DNA from: Teichococcus aerophilus
GTDB taxonomy: Bacteria > Pseudomonadota > Alphaproteobacteria > Acetobacterales > Acetobacteraceae
Direction of reading: 5' to 3'
NCBI RefSeq assembly: GCF_014490485.1
Contig: NZ_JACTVA010000045.1
Coordinates: 1 to 46,955 of the forward strand
Length of the DNA: 46,955 nucleotides
The notes under the pieces are model-generated. The model was not told where the DNA came from. It did no database searches and saw only the letters and a program-made list of their open reading frames with translations. Position 1 is the stretch's first letter, and every line of letters starts with the position of its first letter. Made by a program: the position numbers and the translations under genes. Shown piece by piece: positions 41,871 through 46,955 of the stretch.

Positions 41871-41911
41871 CCGCGATTCATGCACAGCCTCTCTCTCAGC
41901 GTGAATCGCGG
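41871..41911. other. Perfect 10-bp stem with CU-rich loop
   Basis: CCGCGATTCA (41871-41880) and TGAATCGCGG (41902-41911) are exact inverted copies flanking a 21-base loop with GCCTCTCTCTC. The rest of the gap to cheR (41912-42015) holds no gene. Could be a terminator for cheR or part of a small RNA or 3' UTR element. Confidence 0.5.
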
Positions 41912-42015
41912 CCGGCGCAGGCCCTGCGCATATCCGCCACTGGCGGATGCGGCAGCCCGCACCAGCCACCGCGTATCCCACCTTGTCAGTCGGCCCGACC
42001 TGCGGCGATGACGCC

Positions 42016-42837
42016 CTAGCCAGCCATGCGCGCCTGGCCCGCTGCCGCCAGCGCATAGGCACCGCGCTCTCCGCTGACAGGGGCCAGCCTGTCTGTCAGC
42101 CCCAGCACCGTTTCCGCACCGCCCAGATACATCACGCCATCCGGCGCCATCTGCGCCGCCAGGGCATTCAGCACGCGCCCTTTGGTCTGCGGGTCGAAGT
42201 AGATCAGGACGTTGCGGCAGAACACCACGTCGAACTTGCCCAGCGCCCGGTGGTCGCCCAGCAGGTTGCGTTCCTCGAAGCGCACCATCTCCCGCAAACT
42301 GGGGCCGACGCGCCATTTGCCACGCTCCTGCCGGAAATGCTTCACCAGCATCTGTACCGGCAGGCCACGCTGCACCTCGAACTGGGTGAACACGCCGTCC
42401 CGCGCCCGCTCCACCACCTCGCGGGACAGGTCGGTGCCAAGGATCTCGGCATTCTTGATGCCCAGCTCCTGCAGGATCATCGCCACCGAATAGGCTTCCT
42501 GCCCGGTGGAGCAGGCGGCGGACCAGATACGCAGCCGGTGCCCCGGCGGACGCTTGGCCATCAGCGGCGGTAGCAGCCGCTTCAGATGGTCGAATGGCTT
42601 GCCGTCGCGGAAGAAGCTGCTCTCATTCGTCGTCAGCGCCTCGGTCACGTCCCTTGCCAGCGCGTCGGCGCGCGGGTCGCGCAACTTCAAGGCCAGGGCA
42701 TCAAGGTTGGGAATGCCGGCCTGCTTCATCAGCGGCGCCAGCCGCGTGTCGAGCATGTATTCCTTGTCCGGCGTCAATACGATTCCCGACCGCGCCTTCA
42801 CCAGCGCCGCGATCGAAGCAAACCCTTCGGCGTTCAT
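42016..42837 (-). CDS. cheR: CheR: chemoreceptor glutamate methyltransferase
   Basis: A 273-residue enzyme methylating glutamates of chemoreceptors with SAM. The small N-terminal helical domain (about 1-75) includes GIVLTPDKEYMLDTRLAPLM. It is followed by TTNESSFFRDGKPFDHL, SAM motif LRIWSAACSTGQEAYSVAM, and FDVVFCRNVLIYFDPQTKGR. The last part, GAETVLGLTDRLAPV, is typical. The start ATG 42837 overlaps the cheB stop by four bases. It is the last gene of the che operon. Confidence 0.95.
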   Translation of the reverse strand: MNAEGFASIAALVKARSGIVLTPDKEYMLDTRLAPLMKQAGIPNLDALALKLRDPRADALARDVTEALTTNESSFFRDGKPFDHLKRLLPPLMAKRPPGHRLRIWSAACSTGQEAYSVAMILQELGIKNAEILGTDLSREVVERARDGVFTQFEVQRGLPVQMLVKHFRQERGKWRVGPSLREMVRFEERNLLGDHRALGKFDVVFCRNVLIYFDPQTKGRVLNALAAQMAPDGVMYLGGAETVLGLTDRLAPVSGERGAYALAAAGQARMAG

Positions 42838-43937
42838 GCCGTTCCTCCCACCGCGTTGAATTGCGCCATCACCCGTTCCGCCAGTTGGTCCGGCGGCAAC
42901 AGCGCCTGTGCCAGCCCCGCCCGCGCCACGGCGCCCGGCATCCCCCAGACGACGCTGGAGGCCTCATCTTGCGCCAGCACCATCCCGCCCGCCGCCGCCA
43001 CCGCCTTGCAGCCCAGCATCCCGTCCGAACCCATGCCGGTCAGGATCACGACCGTCATCCGCCCCTCGCAGGCGGCCACCAGGCTGCGCAGCGTCGGGTC
43101 GACAGCGGGGCGGCAGAAATTCTCCGGCGGGCCGGTATCCAGCCGCGCCACCAGGCTGCCGCCATGATTTTCCACCAGCAGGTGCTTGTCCCCCGGCGCC
43201 AGGTAGATGCGGCCGGCCTTCAGCGTCTCGCCATCCAGCGCCTCGGCGGCGGCGGGGCCGCCCAGCCGGCCGAGATGGTCGGCCAGCATGGCGGTGAAGC
43301 CTGCCGGCATGTGCTGCACCATCACGATCGGCACCGGCACCGGCATCCGCAGGGCACGCACGAAACTGGCCAAAGCCTGCGGCCCCCCGGTGGAGGAGCC
43401 CACCGCCAGCACCTTCGGCCGCGCCACCATCCCGCCCAGTCGTGGGACAGGCCGCGCCACCGTCGGCACGGAAGGGCGCTGTACCGGCCGGGCCTGCATG
43501 CGCGCCCAGCCCTTCACCTTTGCCAGCAACTCCGCCTGGAAGGCAGGGTCGCGCAGCCCGCCACCCTCGGCGGTAGGCTTCGGCAGGTAATCGGCGGCAC
43601 CGGCCCGCATCGCCGCCATGGCCGCCTGCGCGCCACGCTGCGTCAGCGCACTGGCGACGATCACCGCCAGCTTCGGCTGCGCCTTCAGCAGCAGCGGCAG
43701 CGCCGTCATGCCATCCATCACCGGCATCTCCAGGTCCAGCAGCACCACGTCGGGGCGGTTGGCCGGCGGCATGGCTTCCAGCATCTCCAGCGCCTGCCTG
43801 CCATCTCCGGCACGGGCCACTACCCTCACCTGTGGGTCGGTCTCCAGCACCCGGCCCATCGCGGTGCGCGCGGTGGGGCTGTCATCGCACAGCATCACGC
43901 GCACGGCGGGCGATGCCTGCGGCGAGGCGGGTGTCAT
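42834..43937 (-). CDS. cheB: CheB: chemoreceptor methylesterase/deamidase
   Basis: A 367-residue CheB with an N-terminal receiver (Asp68 in VLLDLEM; Lys in LPKP) and a C-terminal methylesterase (about 175-360). The catalytic triad is Ser182 (GSSTGGPQAL), His209 (VQHMP) and Asp305 (GMGSDGM). The linker is Pro/Arg-rich (RPVQRPSVPTVARPVP). It removes methyl groups from receptors when phosphorylated by CheA, opposing CheR. Four-base overlaps with cheY upstream and cheR downstream imply translational coupling. Confidence 0.95.
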   Translation of the reverse strand: MTPASPQASPAVRVMLCDDSPTARTAMGRVLETDPQVRVVARAGDGRQALEMLEAMPPANRPDVVLLDLEMPVMDGMTALPLLLKAQPKLAVIVASALTQRGAQAAMAAMRAGAADYLPKPTAEGGGLRDPAFQAELLAKVKGWARMQARPVQRPSVPTVARPVPRLGGMVARPKVLAVGSSTGGPQALASFVRALRMPVPVPIVMVQHMPAGFTAMLADHLGRLGGPAAAEALDGETLKAGRIYLAPGDKHLLVENHGGSLVARLDTGPPENFCRPAVDPTLRSLVAACEGRMTVVILTGMGSDGMLGCKAVAAAGGMVLAQDEASSVVWGMPGAVARAGLAQALLPPDQLAERVMAQFNAVGGTA

Positions 43938-44326
43938 GCGTCCGCGTCTTCGCTCACCAGCCCCAGCTGCGCCAGCTTGCCGGTCAGGATGGCGTCGTCG
44001 AACGGCTTCATGATGTATTCCTGCGCCCCGGCCTCCAGCGCCATCACGATGCGCTCGAACTCGCTTTCCGTCGTGCACAGCATGATCAGCGGTTCCTCGG
44101 CGCCGAACTCGGCCCGCGCCGCCTGCAGGAACTCGAAGCCGTCCATCACCGGCATGTTCCAGTCCAGCAGCACCAGCCTGGGCAGCGCTTCCCGGCAGGC
44201 TTCCAACGCCTGGGCGCCATCGGCCGCCTCCCGCACCAGGAAGCCGTGCCGTTCCAGGATCCGGCGCGCGGCCTTGCGCACCACCCGGCTGTCATCCACC
44301 ACGAGGCAGTTCACCGCAGTGTTCAT
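43934..44326 (-). CDS. cheY: CheY-like single-domain response regulator
   Basis: A 130-residue receiver domain with no output domain. The acidic pair is VVDDSR (11-12), phospho-acceptor Asp55 in VLLDWNMPVMDG, Thr/Ser in LCTTES, and Lys in IMKPF. The Asn-Met-Pro after Asp55 is typical of CheY in chemotaxis operons. It probably carries the CheA phosphate to the flagellar motor or another output. It overlaps cheB by four bases and is 16 bases after cheW. Confidence 0.93.
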   Translation of the reverse strand: MNTAVNCLVVDDSRVVRKAARRILERHGFLVREAADGAQALEACREALPRLVLLDWNMPVMDGFEFLQAARAEFGAEEPLIMLCTTESEFERIVMALEAGAQEYIMKPFDDAILTGKLAQLGLVSEDADA

Positions 44327-44342
44327 TTTGCTCGTTCCTCTC

Positions 44343-44837
44343 TCAGCCGATCGCCAGGATGCGGTCGACGTCCAGCACGATCAGCAGCCTGTCGCCCTGC
44401 CGGTGCACGCCACGTGAAACTTCCCGCCACACCGGGTCCAGCGTCGGCGGATTGCCGGCGAAGCCCTCGGCGGAGAGCGGCACCACTTCCCCGACAGAGT
44501 CGGAAAGCAGGCTGTAGAGTTCGCCCCCTTGCTCGACCACCACGCTCATCGGCGAAGGGCTGCCGGCGGGGCGCTTCGGCAGCCCCAGGCGCCGGCGCAG
44601 GTCGATCGCCGTGACGATGCGGCCTCGCAGGTTCAGGCTACCCGCCACCTCGGCCGGCGCCAGCGGCACGCGGGTGATGGCCTGGGAGGACAGGATGTCC
44701 CGCACTGCCAGCACCGGCACGCCGCACAACTGCCCCGCCACCGTCAGGGTCAGGAACATCTCGGCGGCGGCGTCCGCCACCGGGGGCACGCCGGGCAATG
44801 CGCCCGGCAGGCCGGACACACGCGCTTCGGTCTGCAT
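44343..44837 (-). CDS. cheW: CheW: chemotaxis coupling protein
   Basis: A 164-residue SH3-like adaptor linking receptors to CheA. After a short tail (about 1-25) come FLTLTVAGQLCGVPVLAVRD, ITRVPLAPAEVAGSLNLRGR (canonical CheW core), IVTAIDLRRRLGLP, and VVEQGGELYSLLSDSVGEVV. The C-terminus LLIVLDVDRILAIG is complete. It lies 12 bases downstream of cheA. Confidence 0.93.
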   Translation of the reverse strand: MQTEARVSGLPGALPGVPPVADAAAEMFLTLTVAGQLCGVPVLAVRDILSSQAITRVPLAPAEVAGSLNLRGRIVTAIDLRRRLGLPKRPAGSPSPMSVVVEQGGELYSLLSDSVGEVVPLSAEGFAGNPPTLDPVWREVSRGVHRQGDRLLIVLDVDRILAIG

Positions 44838-44849
44838 CGGTCTTGCTCC

Positions 44850-46955
44850 TCAGAAGGTTGCCGGGGTGGCCAGGTTCTCGCGCAGCGCGGAGAGCAGCGA
44901 TTCGCGGTCCGATTTTCCAACATTGTTGGTAAAGCCGGCGTTACGGCAGCGCTGCGCATGGCCCGGTTCCGCCCGCGCGCTCATCGCGATCATCGGCAGG
45001 TGCTGCCACGGGCCGCCTTCCCGCACCGCGCGGGCCAGGCCCAGCCCGTCCAGCTCCGGCATCTCGATGTCGGAGACGATGATGTCGAACATCGCCCCCT
45101 GCTCGCGCAACCGCAGCGCCTGCAGGCCGGTATCCACGGCGGTGACGTCGTAGCCGGCGGCGGTCAGACCCGGCACCAGCAGGTGGCGGAAGAAGGCGCT
45201 ATCTTCCACCAGCAGCAGCCGCTTGCCGGAATTCTCCCGCGTCGGCTGCGGCTTGAACCAGTCGTCGCCGGCCTGGCGCAGCCACCAGGCGCAATCCATC
45301 ACGTCGGTCACCTTGCCGCCGATGACGGTGCCGCCCAGGAAGCCCGGCCGGTCGTGGTTGCCCTCGATCTCCAGGTGCTCCTCCACCACGTCCAGGATGG
45401 CATCGACCATCAGGCCCATGGCGCGATGCTGGTCGCTGAATACCAGCACTGCCTGGCGGGTGCCCGGCGCCGGCGCCATCCAGTGGCCGGACATCGGCAC
45501 CAACGGCATCAGCTTGCCGCGATACTGCACCAACGGCTGGCCACCGGACATTTCGATGCTCTCCGCCGGCAGATCCTCCAGGCGGGAGACGAGGCCGAGC
45601 GGCACCGCCTTCGGCGTCTCGTCCCCGGCGCGGAACAGCAGCAGCGCCGTCCGCTCGGTGGAGCGGGAGCCGGTCATGCCATCGGTGCGGCCGGCATCTT
45701 CGGCCGGGCCATCGGCGCCGACGCCCGTGGCGCGGGCGATGCCGTTCGGGTCCAGGATCATGATGACGCTGCCATCGCCAAGGATGGTGTTGCCGCTGAA
45801 CATCGTGACGTGGCGCAGGATCGGCGCCACCGGCTTGACCACGATCTCCTCGGTGTCGAACACCTTGTCGACGATGATGCCGAAGACGTTCGGCCCCACC
45901 TGCGTCACCACGACGAAGCCGGCATCCTCCTCCCGCACCATCTCCGCATCATCCAGCTTCAGCAGCTTGGAGAGGGAGACGAGCGGCAGCAGCCGGTCCC
46001 GCAACCGCATCACCGGCGTCTGGTCGATGCGCTCGATGGTGCTGCCGCCGCTGCCGGCGCGCACCAGCTCCACCACACCGATCTGCGGGATGGCGAAGCG
46101 CTCCTTCCCCGCCTCGACGATCAGGGCGGAGACGATGGCCAGCGTCAGCGGGATCTTGATGAAGAAGGTCGTGCCCTTCCCTTCCACCGAGCGTAGCTCG
46201 ATGGTGCCGCCGATCTTCTCGACATTCGTCTTCACCACGTCCATGCCCACGCCGCGGCCGGAGACGGAGGTGATGGCGGCGGCGGTGGAGAAGCCGGCGC
46301 GGAAGATGAAGTGCTGGATCTCCCGCTCGCTCATCCCGGCCAGCTCGGCTTCCGTGGCCAGGCCCTGGTTCAGCACCTTCTGCTTGATCTTCTCGGCCGG
46401 CAGGCCGCGCCCGTCGTCGCCGATCTCGATGATGATGTGGCCACCTTCATGATAGGCGTTCAGCATCACCCGGCCGGTTTCCGGCTTGCCGGCGGCGCGG
46501 CGCTGGTCCGGCGTCTCCAGCCCATGGTCGCCGCTGTTGCGCACCATGTGCGTCAGCGGGTCCTTGATCAGCTCCAGCACCTGACGGTCCAGCTCCGTCT
46601 CGGCGCCCTTCATCACCAGCTCGATCTTCTTGCCCAGCTCGTTGGCCAGGTCGCGCACGATGCGCGGCAGCTTCTGCCACGCATTGCCGATCGGCTGCAT
46701 ACGCGTCTTCATCACCCCTTCCTGCAATTCGGAGGTGATGTGGGAGAGGCGCTGCAACGGCACGGTCAGCGCCGCGTCGCTGCGGGCGCGCACCAGCTGC
46801 AGCAGCTGGTTGCGCGTCAGCACCAGCTCGCTGACCAGCGTCATCAGGTCTTCCAGCACATCCACGGAGACGCGGATGGTCTGGGGCGGCACCACGCCCT
46901 GGCCGGCGGCCGGGGCTGCGGCCGCGGTGGCCGGCGCCGCGGCTGGCTCGGGGGC
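44850..46955 (-). CDS. cheA: CheA hybrid histidine kinase (N-terminus outside window)
   Basis: The visible part (about 701 residues) enters through an Ala/Pro linker (APEPAAAPATAAAAPAAGQG). It has the dimerisation helices (VSVDVLEDLMTLVSELVLTR), the ATPase with N box MVRNSGDHGLE, G1 GDDGRGLP and G2 GRGVGMDVVKTNVEKIGG, and a CheW-like domain (VSALIVEAGKERFAIP to MILDPNGIAR). A second CheW-like segment (TALLLFRAGDETPKAVPLGL to MDCAWWLRQAG) follows, and then a C-terminal receiver (LLLVEDSAFFR, IIVSDIEMPELDG). The HPt domain with the phosphorylated His must lie left of the linker, beyond the edge. A fused receiver usually acts as phosphate sink. Confidence 0.95.
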   Translation of the reverse strand, partial: APEPAAAPATAAAAPAAGQGVVPPQTIRVSVDVLEDLMTLVSELVLTRNQLLQLVRARSDAALTVPLQRLSHITSELQEGVMKTRMQPIGNAWQKLPRIVRDLANELGKKIELVMKGAETELDRQVLELIKDPLTHMVRNSGDHGLETPDQRRAAGKPETGRVMLNAYHEGGHIIIEIGDDGRGLPAEKIKQKVLNQGLATEAELAGMSEREIQHFIFRAGFSTAAAITSVSGRGVGMDVVKTNVEKIGGTIELRSVEGKGTTFFIKIPLTLAIVSALIVEAGKERFAIPQIGVVELVRAGSGGSTIERIDQTPVMRLRDRLLPLVSLSKLLKLDDAEMVREEDAGFVVVTQVGPNVFGIIVDKVFDTEEIVVKPVAPILRHVTMFSGNTILGDGSVIMILDPNGIARATGVGADGPAEDAGRTDGMTGSRSTERTALLLFRAGDETPKAVPLGLVSRLEDLPAESIEMSGGQPLVQYRGKLMPLVPMSGHWMAPAPGTRQAVLVFSDQHRAMGLMVDAILDVVEEHLEIEGNHDRPGFLGGTVIGGKVTDVMDCAWWLRQAGDDWFKPQPTRENSGKRLLLVEDSAFFRHLLVPGLTAAGYDVTAVDTGLQALRLREQGAMFDIIVSDIEMPELDGLGLARAVREGGPWQHLPMIAMSARAEPGHAQRCRNAGFTNNVGKSDRESLLSALRENLATPATF

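Overview
The window is a GC-rich chromosomal segment (roughly 70% GC by eye) of an alphaproteobacterium. CtrA, the argH/lptM/lysA/TIGR02302 block, a PhaR-type PHA regulator, an RG-rich helicase tail followed by an S4 protein, DmeRF and a PEP-CTERM protein fit Rhodospirillales, most likely Acetobacteraceae of the Roseomonas type. That placement is inference from gene content. No tRNA, rRNA, CRISPR array, prophage or intact insertion sequence was seen.

Layout. 1-2091: end of a helicase gene, an S4 RNA-binding protein and a cobalt/nickel efflux pair (dmeR-dmeF) with an inverted-repeat operator. 2494-5771: a methyltransferase divergent from a tightly coupled detoxification-like operon (gloB, glutathione S-transferase, cupin, methyltransferase). 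5853-9923: PNPOx-like protein, thioesterase, Asp/Glu-racemase homologue, FkbM methyltransferase and a secreted DUF4893-like protein. 9983-15143: two peptide-type ABC ATPases behind a strong Fur-box candidate, then a bestrophin, a DUF1345 membrane protein and a threonine/serine dehydratase. 15326-21953: a complete carbohydrate ABC importer followed by an SDR and an Ldh2-type dehydrogenase, probably one uptake-and-oxidation unit. 22067-25804: OpgH/MdoH-like glucosyltransferase, PEP-CTERM protein with a possible sigma-54 promoter, and a lipocalin lipoprotein. 25872-32656: TIGR02302 protein, lysA, a 2H phosphoesterase on the opposite strand, a 42-residue LptM-like lipoprotein, argH, and a divergent TlpA-like thioredoxin. 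32977-36798: basic unknown protein, amidase, orphan DctP-type binding protein, HTH regulator. 36999-40662: PHA genes phaR, a PhaE-like small protein, a short phaC and phaA. 41061-46955: ctrA, then a chemotaxis operon read leftwards (cheA, cheW, cheY, cheB, cheR), with cheA running off the window.

The most unusual feature is a family of five non-coding repeats of about 250-320 bp (A 2162-2464, B 9050-9295, C 12165-12411, D 23859-24178, E 32673-32944). Each is bounded by inverted arms, and each arm is a GGGGAA/TTCCCC hairpin next to a T-rich or A-rich run on its inner side. Four of the five lie between convergent genes, and a solo arm (5794-5819) lies between another convergent pair, so they look like MITE-like elements used as two-way terminators. 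Other points worth a second look: a 203-base out-of-frame overlap between the PhaE-like gene and phaC; a Fur box in front of ABC ATPases that lack permeases; a racemase homologue lacking its second catalytic cysteine; and structured RNA candidates on both sides of ctrA.
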